A stretch of 64,000 nt of DNA from Gnetum montanum (GCA_015680685.1 MNCI01013908.1:1438955-1502954), one strand, 5' to 3'; counted from the first letter of the stretch, positions 35,235-47,615 are shown. Numbers and translations are program-made. Notes: generated by a model not told the origin, from the letters alone.

Positions 35235-35925
35235 TTGATAAACCACGTTGCCTAATTGTCATTCAGTTTATGCACATTTCTCCACCAACTATACTATTTA
35301 TACTGTACAAATACTCATTACATTTATGCTTATATTTACACTCCCACCAGCTATTCTCATTACGCTTATGCTTATCTGTATGCTTCCACTAGCTATCTTT
35401 GTTACTTTTACTCTCACCTAAAACTATCAAAGGCTTGGTATGGCCTAAAACTATCAAAATCCTGAAATGGTCTTAAAGTAATGATTTCATTTACGCTTTA
35501 CATTTGAATCATTTAGCAGCCCACAATGACTTTAAACTAGTAACTCCATCTATGCTGCACGCTTAAACTAACTACGGCTTGTCATAGCGCCAAAACCCAT
35601 GATTCCATTTACGCTTTATACAAACAAAAACAACAAAAGAACATTAAGCTTAAGACAAAATTTGAATTAAATACGTTAAAAATATATTGTGTTTTGTTCC
35701 ATTCCATCACAATAAAAATATGGCTAATATAGCCATGCTATGCATCTTCCTTGTCACCACTATTGCCCGTATCTCTCAGCTGCACCTCTACTTCAAGCAA
35801 ATCATCCTCATAGGGGCCACCCTTTTCATGAGGCATCTCTTCATGAAGGAGGCCCTCTCTACAAGGCTCGTCCACATGGGGTTGTTCACCACGGTATTGA
35901 TCATCACCATTATGTCCTATTTCTT
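35235..35925 (+). repeat. E3 hairpin array between gag-pro and the antisense gene
   Basis: At about 35400-35610 there are repeats of the motif in the opposite orientation to E1, as expected for a + strand element (GACTTTAAACTAGTAACTCC, GGCCTAAAACTATCAAA). Before it, 35280-35400 is a T/C/A-rich stretch with repeated TACACTCCCACCAGCTATT-like words. No gene is seen. Confidence 0.55.
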
Positions 35926-38900
35926 TTAGACCCTCCTCGTGAGGACCGCCACCCTCATTATGTTCATCTTACTAAGGATCCTCCTTGGTTCATTCCTGCA
36001 ATTAGACATAACATGTGTATTGACATCACCATCAAAACTAGGTATGACGAAAACACAATAATACCATGACTTACCTGTGATGGTCCTGCATCGGTAGCAA
36101 AAGGGATTTGTTCTAGGCCAGCCCATAGACGTTGCATAATTTCATCCTCGATAAGCTCAGACCAAACCCCATCTCCTAGATTAGCTCTAGCCTTGACCTT
36201 CCCCTTCTCCATAGGAGTCCATCAGGGTGGTTTAGGGAAGAAGGAAGGGATGGTTGTCTCCCCCCAGGAAGAGTCATTTCCCTTTCTAGGAAGGCACTTA
36301 CCATCACTTGCTCCTAAAACTTCTCAAATGCTCTAGAAGCACCAATGACGTCGAGGAATAGCCAAAGGGACTGAGCCTCAACTGTAGAATCCCTGTAACA
36401 TTGACAGTAGGTAGAACTTTCCTAGTTATAGACATGTTTATGGTCTTTCTGCGTCTGCCCCCATTCTTGTACACTAGCACTAAAGTCCTTCTAGTCTTGA
36501 TTTTTCTGAGCTAGGAGATCCATCTGCATTTGCTACTCGACCAGTTCACCGCTGGTCTAGACACTGTTCTTGACGACCATCCAATAATGGGTATAGTTAA
36601 TAACAGCTATCCACCAATCCTCGTTGTTCATTCCCTAGGCCTACAGGAATTCGTTCCATGACCTTAAACCCCAACCTCATCACTTAGAGCCATCTTCTCC
36701 TTCTCTGACCTTTGTAGTCTCTTCCAAAGGTCTTCATTTATGCTTTGGCATTTCCATAAGGAGTGAGTTGAGCGTATAGCACATTTACGCATCTCATCGT
36801 AAATGTTGTGTGGCATGACGATCACTTCCGATGGAGGTTTGGTAGTGTCTAAGTCAATAGGCTCTGACGGATCCCATCTAAGGCAAGCTCCTAATAACAT
36901 AAAATGGTAGTTAGGCATAATTAGGTAGCGTAATGCCACAATGGAATAACCTATGCATAATGATCGTAATGTACCGGCTTCATGATCGATTCGCTCTAAG
37001 TGACCGATCATATCGTGGACGACGCCTTCCATTAAGGCAAATCTATCAGGAAATTTTCCACAAGATCAGTTCACTACTATTGACAAGTGTACACCCTGGT
37101 AACCTATTACGTAGAACAAATTCCATATAAAGACATAACTGAGATGTTACGATGACTAGTATAACCTCTAGAAGCAGTTTTCTAGAGTCTAGTACGCTAT
37201 GAAAACTAAACTCATAGAGTGACAAATCACTTACCTCTTCTTGTCCCAACTGAAAGGACTTCGGCATCCTCCACTGCTACTTCCTTTTCATGCACAGGAA
37301 TCTACATGCCATTCACGTTATTGATTGGGGCCTCTTCTTGCAAGACCCGGGCCCCTTCTTCGTGCCGCAAAACCATAGCCCCTGCTTCAGGGGTCAACCA
37401 TTCCATAACCTTCTCCTTCACTATCACACAACATCATCAGTTAATCAAGGATTTCACTCTTGCTCAATACACATTACGTAATGCAACAGTGTCCATACGT
37501 AACATAATCATAGCCATTAACAAATTTCTCTACTTACTAGCAGGAGGATTACTCCTCTAAAATCTGACTTTCATTTTCTTCCCCACATCACTTGCTGGCT
37601 CGACAAGCTCCTCGGTCATATGAGGCTTCTTTCATTGCACTAACGAATCCACTATTTCAACCACCAAGCGCTTCCCCCTCGACACATCGCTAGTGTAAGA
37701 GGGGAGCATCCCACCCGCACTGTCTTGACCCCGTGTTCAAGGCACTGCCATATCTTTAGTCATTACTGATAATGACTCCCTGATTCCTTTTGGAGGTTCT
37801 TGTGATCAGGTAGTACCAAAAATATGGAAAATCCACGGTTTGGAAATCTGGCTATGGTCTTGCTACACCCAGACCCCATTCCTTTGGACTACCATAAATT
37901 TGGCAAAACACCGGAAGCAAGCTATAAAGAAGGCAAAATGCACATTGAAATGGCACTCAAGCTTCTTACGAAGCCTGAACATTTTAGCACGCAAGCCTTC
38001 GGCAAAATAGATGGCCCAATTGAACTAAGTCCCCTCCTCCATGACCTCTTGCATAATCCGAGCCTATTCTATGATGAGGATTCTCCCTTGGGAGAGTGTC
38101 TTGGGGAAGGCCCAAGCTCAAAAAAGGGGGTAAATGGTACTAGCCACCTCTAGCTCAATCTTGTTAGCAGTAATTCCATTAACCTCTTTTTTAACCCCTA
38201 GCCACTCCTCTACCTTAGACTGATGCTTGGAACTCCTCTTCGACTTTTCCTCTATAGGAAGGCCATCGGAGGGGACGCCAAAGATATTAGCGAACAATTG
38301 AGCATCAATATTAAAATTCACATGCACGTTACGCATACATATGCAAAGATGCTCAGCTTCTTCGCTGAAAGAGTTGACTAGGGTCAACATTTCACTCGCA
38401 ATGACATCGGGGGTTATGGCCAAGAATAGGTCCATTAGTCCAACTTCCCAAATTTTATTGGTTAACACAACTGGGGCCACTCTATGGACAAGCCAACATT
38501 GTGTGTCCTTTATGTCACCATAATGGAAGAATAGACTATTTTCCTCGCGACCGGAGGACATAATCGTAATTTCCCGTGATTCCCTAACTGCCAACAAATA
38601 ACAGTAGTTAAGGAAATATAGCAAAAATAAGACAACTTCATACATCATTTCCAGCTAATAATAGTGTACAATTAATCATCATAATAAAATTTACCAGGCC
38701 TGAATGGCAAAGGAAATGGAGGGATTTTCTCTTGCACATCCGCGACGGTGAGGGGAGGATCCAAAGTCCACTCCCTATCCAGCCATCTGAGTTTTTTACA
38801 CTTGGTAAAGAATTTGACATAATGGGTAGGATACTCTAGGATTTTGAAGAACAGTTGTCCCATGACACTAGCCCATACATTGCTGATGGAAGTAAATTCC

Positions 38901-40143
38901 CTTATGGCCCTTTCGGCCAGAGACAATGTACCGTTATCACCCTAGAGATCATTTTCATTGATGAAGAATCTACACCACAGAAGATAGGCAAATTCTTTAT
39001 GCTCAACACATATTCAAATAGTAGTTACCATATTGCAACACCACGAAAGGAAAGAACTTACCCGCCTACATAATACACGATGCCAGGCGGATTCTAGAAG
39101 TAAGTTGTGAGATGATGAGCCACGAACAGAGTATTGTAGGTGTGATAACAGTTAAACCAGGAAATCTCCTAGATCCAACTCAAATACCTCAAACCTTTGG
39201 CACTCTATTCATGATCTTGCACTCGCACAGTTTCAATCGCACTATCTTTTAGGAATGTCAAGATGCTCTGTGTCGACTCAACCAGTAGTGTCTCTAGAAT
39301 AGTAGTAGCTAAATCATCTAGTAGATGCGACCAGACGATTACACTATAGTTACGAAGCAAAAACTGCAAGAACTCTCGTGCGCCCCTTCGAAACCATACC
39401 ACCTCCTCCTTTATATGAGCATGAGGAGGAGGAACATGGGCCATGGGACTATGTAAGCAGCATAGAATGTCCATGATATCCAAAACAATTAGGATGGGCT
39501 TTAGCATAATACTGTACAATAAAAAAAACTATGTTACCATTAGAAAAATTATTTAGACATAAAAGTTCATCATGCGACATTAGGGTTCTCTCGACTCCTA
39601 GAAATCACAGATTATACTGGAGATGCATGGCTAAAATTGCCCAAACCCTTGTAACAGCTCAAGGTCTGTCCTTGACAATGGCAATGAAGGAAACACTACG
39701 TATTATTCCAGTGTAACATGCAACTATTACAAGCAAGTAAAGAAAAAGAAAATAGAACTCTAATTACGCTATGCATGGGTACAATACCTAGACTTTTCCA
39801 ATTATACATTACATCTGCACAGTATTACTCAACATTTCCCAAACCCTCGTGACAACACAAAGTCTATCTCCGACAGCGAGGACAATGGTAATAGAATAAA
39901 CTACAATATCTTAGTCTGTATAAATAGATATTAATGCTCGACGCAACATACACATCCAAAATAGACACAACCACAACACTGCAACAAAGATAACAGTCGT
40001 CCAAGAGGATGAAAGGCAACTTACCAGTTGAGCAGAGTAACCTCCTGAGCCTCGACTCTGGCCTGTGAAGCTCACTGAAAACTCTCCTATACTTCATCAA
40101 TCCTCACCAATTTGGCATTCTTTCCTCTGACCTTTGGTACCAT
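35926..40143 (-). pseudogene. E3 antisense gene: multi-exon NIF/FCP1-like fusion protein
   Basis: This is the opposite-strand gene of E3. The ATG is at 40143 (MVPKVRGKNAKLV); exon 1 ends at CTCAACTG before GTAAGTT near 40026. Exon 2 (about 39521-39070) has the clearest NIF/FCP1-like block: KPILIVLDIMDIL (39463-39501, with the nucleophile Asp kept), EVVWFRRGAREFLQFLLRN, VIVWSH, then NTLFVAHH...NPPGIVYY. Exon 3 (about 38970-38700) has PTHYVKFFTKCKKLRWLDREW and PPFPLPFRPG. Exon 4 starts near 38605 and encodes the middle domain (GLMDLFLAITPDV, LFANIFGVPSDGLP, EEWLGVKKEVNG). Later exons include a coiled-coil-like part (37032-36664) and the last exon, ending at 35926. It is the best copy of the N-terminal domain. 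Confidence 0.62.
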
Positions 40144-40765
40144 AGTTGCAATTGAGCAAATCTTCAAGAAATCGTCTGTTTACGCCTCACTTCAGCTCCC
40201 TTTTTGCTGTAGCTAGATTCAAGTTCGTGATATTTGTGGCCTATTTTGAGCATGAACCACTGGTTTATAAATGAAATGTTTGAAACTAACTGATTTTTAT
40301 GCTCGATTGATGTGGAACTTTCCTGAAACACCAGTGTCAATATGACATGAAACGCGAAGATCAGGGCATTAATTGTGGTCCGAAATGACCCTAAACTAAC
40401 GCATAGCTTATCACCTCATAATCTGGCCGCATTAACTACAGTCTATACAAGAATTCAAATTCAATTATTTCAACACACTAGACATGCCACGTTACACCTT
40501 TCATTTTACTTAACAGAAGTCACACACTAGCATCTAGGAAGCCTGGCTCATCATTTTTTCATAAACTATGCATATTTGTAATGGTCCACCAAGACCTTAC
40601 ACTGGAAGCTTTTCTAATACGCAACTCTAATGCACGAAATAATAAACTCTTATCGTTTCAACAGATCGGCAGAAAAAAATAATTTAACAACTTCTATTTT
40701 TGGTAGTTTTTCAGGGCAATTCGCAAATGGACGTAGCTTTATCCACACCCCTAGCCTTGACAGGC
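40144..40765 (+). other. E3 spacer between antisense gene start and pol
   Basis: No coding sequence seen. Near 40739-40764 a pyrimidine-rich run ends in CCTTGACAG followed by GCCCGTATGG. E0 has CCTTGACAG-GTCCACATGA at the same place (57858-57880). This looks like a splice acceptor on the sense strand just before pol. Confidence 0.45.
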
Positions 40766-43120
40766 CCGTATGGGAAGACCATTAGATAGCCCAATTACAC
40801 ACTAATAAGAACAAACCCTTCCCTTTTTGATGCAACCATAGCAACATTGAAAATATCCCAGACTGGCCAGAACATCTTACCTAAACTCTAGATCTAGAAG
40901 TTGGTGATGTGACTGAGGACCCTCTTAACGAGGTTCCTATGGTTACGCACAAAGGTGAAAGTAAAACTCTTAGGGTTAGTTCCCTCCTAGACCAAAAAAC
41001 GTGGAGTGGCATAATGCAAGTGCTTCAAAATAATACTACTGTATTTGTGTGGTCATACGAGGACATGCTAGGATTAGACTTGAGATTAATACAACATAAC
41101 ATAATTTTAGATCCATGCATCAAAGAAATTAGACAGAAGGCACGAAAGATTAAGCCAGAAATCATGTTAGCAGTGCATAATGAAATCACTAAGCTATATC
41201 AAGTTGGTTTTATTTGCATGGTCAATTACTCAGACTGGGTGTCCAACATCGTAGTGGTCTCTAAGAAAATGAGAGGAATACGTAGTTGCATAGACTTCTG
41301 GGATCTGAACAAGGCCACGATTAAGGACAACTCCCCGTGACCAAGTATCGACTAACTGATCGATACAATAGCTGGTCATGCGCTATTCTCCTTTATGGAT
41401 GATTTTTCAGGTTATAATCAAATTCGTATTAACCTAGAGCATCAATTGACCATAACATTCATGACACCCTGGGGGACTTTCTGTTACACTATGATGCCTT
41501 TCGAGCTAAAAAATGCTGGAGCGATGTATCAACAAGCCATGACATACATCTTTAGCGATTACCTCTTAGAGAGATTGAACGACTACATAGACGACAGGGC
41601 TATCAAGTCTATAAATTCATAAGATCATTTAGAATATTTAGAGTTAGTCCTTAAATGATGTCTCATATATGACCTATGGCTCAACCCAAAGAAATGCATA
41701 TTTAGAGTCAAAACTAGATGCATGTTGGGATTTGTGGTATTAGAAACTAGCATCCAAGTTTACCTCGACAAGGTTAAAGCCATTGTTGATTTAATGCCAC
41801 CTACAAACCTCAAGGAACTACGTGGGTTACAGGGCAGACTACAATTTATCAGGTGGTTCATTTCGAAGTTAAAAGATAAATTACATCCTATGCAACATCT
41901 CCTTAAGAAGGGCGTTAATTTTTAATGGACCGATAACTACCAACATGTATTTGACAACTTGAAGAAGGAGCTGCAACACTTACCAATGGTTTTCCCACCA
42001 CAAAGGGATCAGCCTTTTTATATTTATCTAGCAAGCTCAAATGTGTCTATAGCTATGTTACTTTGCCAAAAAAAATGAACGACAGGTTAGAAGCTGCTAT
42101 CTATTATCTAACTCATGCTCTATTTTCTTATGAAACAAGGTACAATGAAGTAAAGTGTAACTGTTTAGCATTGGTCTTCACACTCAAGAAATGTAGACAT
42201 TATCTTTTCTGTAGCCAGGTCAATATAATTTGCAAAAACAATGTTCTGTAAGCTATCTCAAAAAACTTGTATGAGAGTAGTAGGATAGCTCGTTGGAAAG
42301 CTATCACAGCTGAATTCGACTTACATTATGTTGGCCAATCGTCCACTAAAGGTCAAGCTATAGCTAATTAGCTTGCAACATCACCTGTTCATGATCAAGC
42401 TACGATAAAGCCAAAATTCCCGTATGAGCATGTACATAGTTTAAGCCTTGTATCAACAGGCCTCGAAGTGACATTATACTTTGACGGAGCTTCGACTAAC
42501 AGAGGTGGTAGTGTTGTCGCCATCATTACGCTTTCCCCTGAGGATGTGCATCCACTGGCTTACCACCTAGCCTTCCTTTGTACGAACAATGTGGTAGAGT
42601 ATGAGGGGCTCCTCAAGGGATTGTTGACAGCCAGAGAACTCAACGTTCAACACCTGGAAATTCAAGGTGATTCGATGCTCATCATTAATCAAATCATGGG
42701 GGTCTATGCTTGCAAAGCTATGCATCTATAGCCCTACTGCAATATGGCTAAAAATCTTTTGAAACAATTTGTGACAACTGATGCCCAACACGTGCCGCGT
42801 AACGAAAACGTTGTGGCCGATGCACTAGCCACACTAGCATTAAATGTGCCACCACATTTGTTTAATACTTGGCCTACTTTAATGATGGAATGTACAAACC
42901 CTATCATTCAAGTAGTGAAAATCTCTTCATTAAACACTGGAAGAATGCTAGAATGGTACGAGAACATTAAGACTTACCTTCTGCATGGTGAACCACCACA
43001 CGAGCTAACACATGCACAAAAAGATGTAGTGCGCAAGCATGCCAGGCAATACATCATCATCAAAGATAGTACTCTTTGTAAATGCTCTTTCTATAGGGTA
43101 TTGCTAACCTACGTTAATAA
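40766..43120 (+). pseudogene. E3 reverse transcriptase, RNase H and archaeal-type RNase H, broken
   Basis: RT N-terminal part at about 40900-41340 (LIQHNIILDP, YSDWVSNIVVVSKK, SCIDFWDLNKATIKD). The palm with FMTPWGTFCYTMMPFELKN follows, and the active-site segment YIDDRAIKS (41584-41610), where the usual DDIVVKS is altered after the two Asp. RNase H runs to about 42400. The archaeal-type RNase H at about 42455-42870 keeps its four acidic positions (FDGAS, VVEYEG, QGDS, VADALA). Frame breaks are near 41338, 41620 and 42250. The upstream boundary is placed at the acceptor-like AG. Confidence 0.83.
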
Positions 43121-44177
43121 TGATTAAGCACAATGAATAGTTAGCGAAGTCCACGAGGGGCTGTGTGGAGGACACGTAGCCCCACGAGCTATGATTGCTA
43201 AAATCAGATGCCTAGGGTACTATTGGCCATATATGGAAAAGGACTACCTTACTAAGATCAAGACATGTGACATGTGCTAGCATTACGCAAACTTAATACA
43301 CGTGTCACCAATCGAGTTACACACTACACAAATTACTTGGCCATTCCAATGATGGGGACTAGATATCATAGGTCCCATCACGCCTAAATCTTCTGCAGGA
43401 CATAGCTTCATTATCACTGCCACTGAGTATTTCACAAAGTGGGTTGAGGCTATCCCTCTACAGAATATTACATCTAAATAGATTTGCCATTTCAGCTTAG
43501 ACAATATAATAACTAGATTTGGGCTCCCTATGACTATTGTGACCGACAATGGGCCACAATTCAGTAGTGCCGAAACCAAATCTTTTTACGATAACCTTGG
43601 TATCAAACAATCTTTTTCTTCACCCTATTATCCACAAGAAAATTTTCAAGAAGAAGCAACGAACAAAGTGGTCATCAATTTGTTGAAAAAGATGCTCAGT
43701 AGCAACAAAAAGCGATGGCACAAGAAAATCCTCTATGTGCTATGGGTATATCGTACGATGTGCAGGACAGCTACAGATAGGACACCCTATAGCCTAGTCT
43801 ATGGATCTGAAGCAGTGTTGCCTTTATAATTTTAGATCCTCTCCATTGTTATAAATGATACTCAACACAACAAGTCTAGGATCATAGATTTAGACTCAGT
43901 GGAGGAGAAGCACATCCAAACGCTTGACACCATCGAAAGATATCAGGACAAATAGAGACAGAAGCACTGGCATAATCTACATCAATGACCAATCAAGAAA
44001 GGAGATTTAGTTCTCAAGGCCATTCTTGAACTAGTAGACAAATTCTTTGCAAACTGGGAAGGCCCTTTCCTGGTCGTTGGCACATACAGCAACGGAGCAT
44101 TCAAGTTAGCGGATATTGATGACAACGAGCGCCTGAATCCAGTGAATCATCTGTATCTGAAGTGGTACTACACCTAA
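43121..44177 (+). pseudogene. E3 integrase, nearly complete but broken
   Basis: HHCC domain at about 43147-43300 (HEGLCGGHVAPRA, CDMC). The catalytic core keeps the three acidic residues: WGLDIIGPI near 43356-43382, VTDNGPQF at 43536-43563, and the Glu of EEATNK near 43650-43665. A block with WVYRTMCRTATDRTPYSLVYG follows, then a C-terminal domain ending NHLYLKWYYT and a stop at 44175-44177. No chromodomain. Tag codons and one stop after VLPL (43827) interrupt it. Confidence 0.83.
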
Positions 44178-44580
44178 ATGTTAACTCAACTCAAGCACAA
44201 AGGTAATAAATGTCCGCTACGATGTAAAACTGGAAAATTTGTACATGTCTACTACGACGTAAAATTGGCATTTTTTGTACATGTCTGCCATGACGCTAAA
44301 CTGGCAAAGTTTCTGATCATCCACCATGATGTGAAACTAGCAAGGTAAGCACATGTCTGCTGAGACATTAAACCAGCATAGACTTATCCCTGGGTCATGA
44401 CATAAAACTGACACCCATAGCACGGTCTACTGGGATCATAAACTAGCTCTTCCACTGTCCACTACGACGTAAAACTAGCAGGTTTCAGTCTACCCAAACG
44501 TTAAACCAGGACCATGGTCTGCTGAGACTTAAAACCAGAAACAATGATCAACTATGACTCAAAACTGGAATCTATCAACA
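44178..44580 (+). repeat. E3 array of short hairpins after integrase
   Basis: About ten units of 35-45 bp such as TCCGCTACGATGTAAAACTGG, TCTACTACGACGTAAAATTGG and GTCTGCTGAGACTTAAAACC. They are the reverse-complement form of the E1 array motif and begin directly after the pol stop. Confidence 0.68.
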
Positions 44581-45762
44581 TACAATCGATGAAGCAAGCA
44601 AGCGTGATCACTCTTGCACTGCATCCCTACCAAATGGAATGGGTAAGGCATTGGAACAGACGCAACGCCGCTACCCCACTAGCATCCTACTGATTCCTCA
44701 GATATGACGAAAGGCATGCTACTAATCCCTTGGAGGTGTTGCTACGATAGTCACTCTATAGTTGCGGCTCCTGGGATCAACTTCGCCACTTGGAACCTCA
44801 AAGAAACTGTGGTCATCCATAGTTTCAATAGCCTCCGTCCATCATCGTCACCAGCTTCTAGCTTAGCAGATTCATCTAACTAGTTCTTTACCTAGTCACT
44901 TGAGCAAGATGAATCTGGCTGTCGACGATGACTTCATGAACCACAGCATCAACATTGGGACCCTTGCTCCTTGTTATGGTCCCTGTTTCGTGGCCTACGC
45001 TCTTCTTTTTACTTCAGGTAGCGCTTGTTTCAACAGCCTCCCTAGCGATTAGGACGATTGCTTTTGGCTCTGTACTCTCTGTTATGTTTTGCAGGTTACT
45101 TGCTATGACAACGTCGATCGAGAATGCATTCATTAGAAGGTGAGGTGTTGTGACGTTCTAAAGTGGCTGCTCAGACTAGCCTGGCTACTTAGGAGTGCAA
45201 ACCCTACCTCTCCCTCCATTGGGTACCTTACCTCGCTTTCCTCTTCCCTTATCCTTACGACTACCTTTACCCTCTCCTTTGTTGTACAGAATGTGAACAT
45301 ATAGTCAATTCTTTTGCATCATCATGTCCATGAACTAGCGTAACGCAACTCACCTCATGGAATGTAATTTGCATTCAAAAAAAGGGGGGGCAAGGCTTGG
45401 CAAAATGGATATAAAACAACTCATCCAGGCCATGCGGATGTAACACAACTCATCCATGCAAGCCCTTCATGTGTAGTATGGCGATGTAACTTCTCAAAAA
45501 TACACTTGAGAAAAGTTTCCTAATGACTTATTTGTGAGAGTTTCATGTTCACATACTTGAGTCTTTCCCGAACCTCCCTCTTCTCACTTCTGTAAAATCC
45601 CTCCTATGCTCTCTCCCCTCATCCTCACACTTCCAAGTTTGACAAAGAGACATTTGAGCAGTCACCAACGAACGTTGTCGGTGCCTTTACCTCTCGGCTG
45701 TTTTGTATTCTTTATCGACGTCTTTCGGGAAAGCTCTCTAAATGTCAACAAAGAGAGGCCAT
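44581..45762 (+). other. E3 3' untranslated region with polypurine tract and hairpin
   Basis: No gene seen. A run of seven A then seven G at 45377-45390 resembles a polypurine tract but lies 370 bp before the LTR. The tract next to U3 is AACAAAGAGAGG (45747-45758). Here CTTTATCGACGT (45710-45721) and ATGTCAACAAAG (45742-45753) form the hairpin that in E1 and E2 overlaps the tract; in this copy the stem has two or three mismatches. Confidence 0.6.
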
Positions 45763-47220
45763 TGAAACACCATGAAAATTTTGAGACCTTAACGGTTCAG
45801 CAAAATCTTGCAACTCAAGCAAGAATTTGTGACAAGGTGAGGCTTAGCAAGTTCCCTTTTCGGCTAAGGTTCTGTTCCACCATGCTATGTAGCACAATAT
45901 AATAAGCTCCAGAGGACGGAACAAGACAATCAATGCGCGATGGTAAGCATTCAACTCCACAAGTTTCCTATGTCTCGAAAAATCTTAACTTTTGGCATAT
46001 TATGCAGCATTACGCAACATGGCATAATGTGGCATAATGTAGCATAATGCCAGGAGGCAGTCCATCGCAACATTAGAGATGGTGAAAGTTCGAGACTTCG
46101 ACGACCTAGCAAAAATCTCAAGGCTTAAACGATGATCTGCAGCATTTCGCATATTTCAATAAGTTTTCCGGTTAAGGGGCCTATTACACTACATTACACA
46201 ATGTAGTGTAATGAACCTTGGAAGGATTGATTAGAAACAAAGGAAGCGCTGTGACAACACTTCAATTTTTTGTAGGTTCACTATTTTACACTAAATTACG
46301 CTATGTAGCGTGTTCTAACATGATCCAACATAATACAAGTAATGACAAAGATAGCGCAATTAAGGCATCAACAGTTCATATGCCATAACATGCTCTCTAG
46401 TGTAATGTAGTGTAATTAAAGAATAGTTTGTTGTCAAAGCTCCAGAAAAAATGGTTTACGACGCATTACGCTTCAAAGCGTAATGCAGCGTGGTGCTGAA
46501 AGCATCAAACACAAACACACCAAGTCAACAGCATCTTGTAGGTTTAGGACACACATCATCTAAACAATGTTTTTCTCCTGACCCTAACCTTATAAATATT
46601 CTAGTTGACAAAGATCAAAGGGTTGGCAAAAATTTCTCTGGATAGGAAAATTTTCTCCATGAGCGATTCTTTTTCGTTGGCAATTGTTGATAACTTTTGG
46701 TAAAGATTGATGAGAGGGTGACCATAAGAATATTGGAGGTGATTGGTAAGAATCCTTGATCAGAAATAGCCGGTTAATGGATACTATGCTTTGAGTCTGA
46801 TTTTCCTTGCATCCAGATTGGCTAGAACAAGGTAGATCAACCTTTGCTTGTTTTATCTTTAAATAGCTTTCTTGTTGTTGGCACATGCTTCATCTAAACT
46901 AAAGTCCACCTATAATCTTTGTAGCCAAAATATTTTATTCATAAGTTAAATCGCAGATCTTGGGATTACATGTTCTCTAAATCCAATTTCCTGTGTCCTA
47001 TCTATACGGATTTTACAATCGCTTTAAATTGATTACATCATTTTCAATTATCTTTGAGTTTAACGATATTATATCTTCTCATAAAAATCGCCATTTTTCC
47101 ATCCAATTATCACAAAAATTTTATTGATTAAGTAAGTCCCTATCTGATTAACAAGACCGTTCAGGGCACCTTGGATTCGTCTTCTCCAGCACTGCCCTTG
47201 CACTGATCTGGGGTTGGAAC
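45763..47220 (+). repeat. E3 3' LTR, last 56 bp missing
   Basis: It starts TGAAACACC and matches the 5' LTR for 1458 bp up to GGGGTTGGAAC. The sequence then changes to E2 antisense-gene exon. The missing part corresponds to 31273-31328 of the 5' LTR. Confidence 0.87.
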
Positions 47221-47615
47221 AAGCATGTTTTCTCTTGAGCATCCTTCTTGGTCTATAGTGGATAAGGGAAAGATCTTGGCCAAAATCGACCTTGAATTTG
47301 AGAAGGACTGGGTGTGCATGGCCGAAGATGAGATTTTACAGTGCCTAGAAGCTAACCTCAGGCCTTCTCCACCAGTGAGTATTTTAGTCTAATATCATTT
47401 TATTGCTTTTAGTCATCATCATTTTCCTTGGTGTTTTTTTTTTTTTTTTTTTTTTTTTTTTTGTTTTTTTTTTTTTTTTTTTTTTGCTCTTAAAATCTAT
47501 TTACATGTGCTTACTTATTTTATTGTTTTGTTGTCTTTTGTGATAGGGACGTGGTGATGATGAGGCTGGTCCCAATGGGACGGGAGTTGATGACGTAGAG
47601 GACTTTGGGAACTAG
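47221..47615 (+). pseudogene. E2 antisense gene, last exons after the E3 insertion
   Basis: This continues the gene at 25084-29814. The segment PSWSIVDKGKILAKID... aligns with PRWTLVERKRAVAMD in E1 (12130-12170) and with MEKGKVKARANL in E3. An intron starts at GTGAGTA (47373) and holds a long T tract; it ends at GTGATAG near 47546. The last exon reads GRGDDEAGPNGTGVDD and stops at 47613-47615. About 14 codons seem lost at the E3 junction compared with E1. Confidence 0.6.
47434..47485. repeat. Poly(T) tract
   Basis: 29 T, one G and 22 T in a row inside an intron of the E2 antisense gene. The length may be uncertain in the assembly. Confidence 0.9.

Larger units (their letters stand above)
29815..47220 (+). 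mobile_element. E3: Tat-like Ty3/gypsy retrotransposon, youngest and most complete
   Basis: E3 is a + strand element inserted in a late exon of the E2 antisense gene. Order: 5' LTR (29815-31328), PBS (31335), leader, gag-pro (31585-35234), hairpin array, opposite-strand gene (40143-35926), RT/RNase H/integrase (40766-44177), hairpin array, polypurine hairpin, 3' LTR (45763-47220). The 3' LTR lacks its last 56 bp compared with the 5' LTR, and no target duplication is found, so a small deletion removed the right end together with about 40 bp of E2. LTRs match at about nine bases in ten by eye, with mostly C/T and G/A differences. Confidence 0.87.

Noticed and set aside
45391-45762. LTR start of E3 directly after the A7G7 tract
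   Set aside because: The 5' copy begins at 29815 and matches only from 45763; E1 and E2 LTRs, with target duplications, begin with the same TGAAA motif.
47434-47485. Poly(T) as the tail of a reverse-oriented SINE or processed pseudogene
   Set aside because: It lies within an intron at the expected place of the E2 antisense gene, with no target duplication or SINE-like body noticed.
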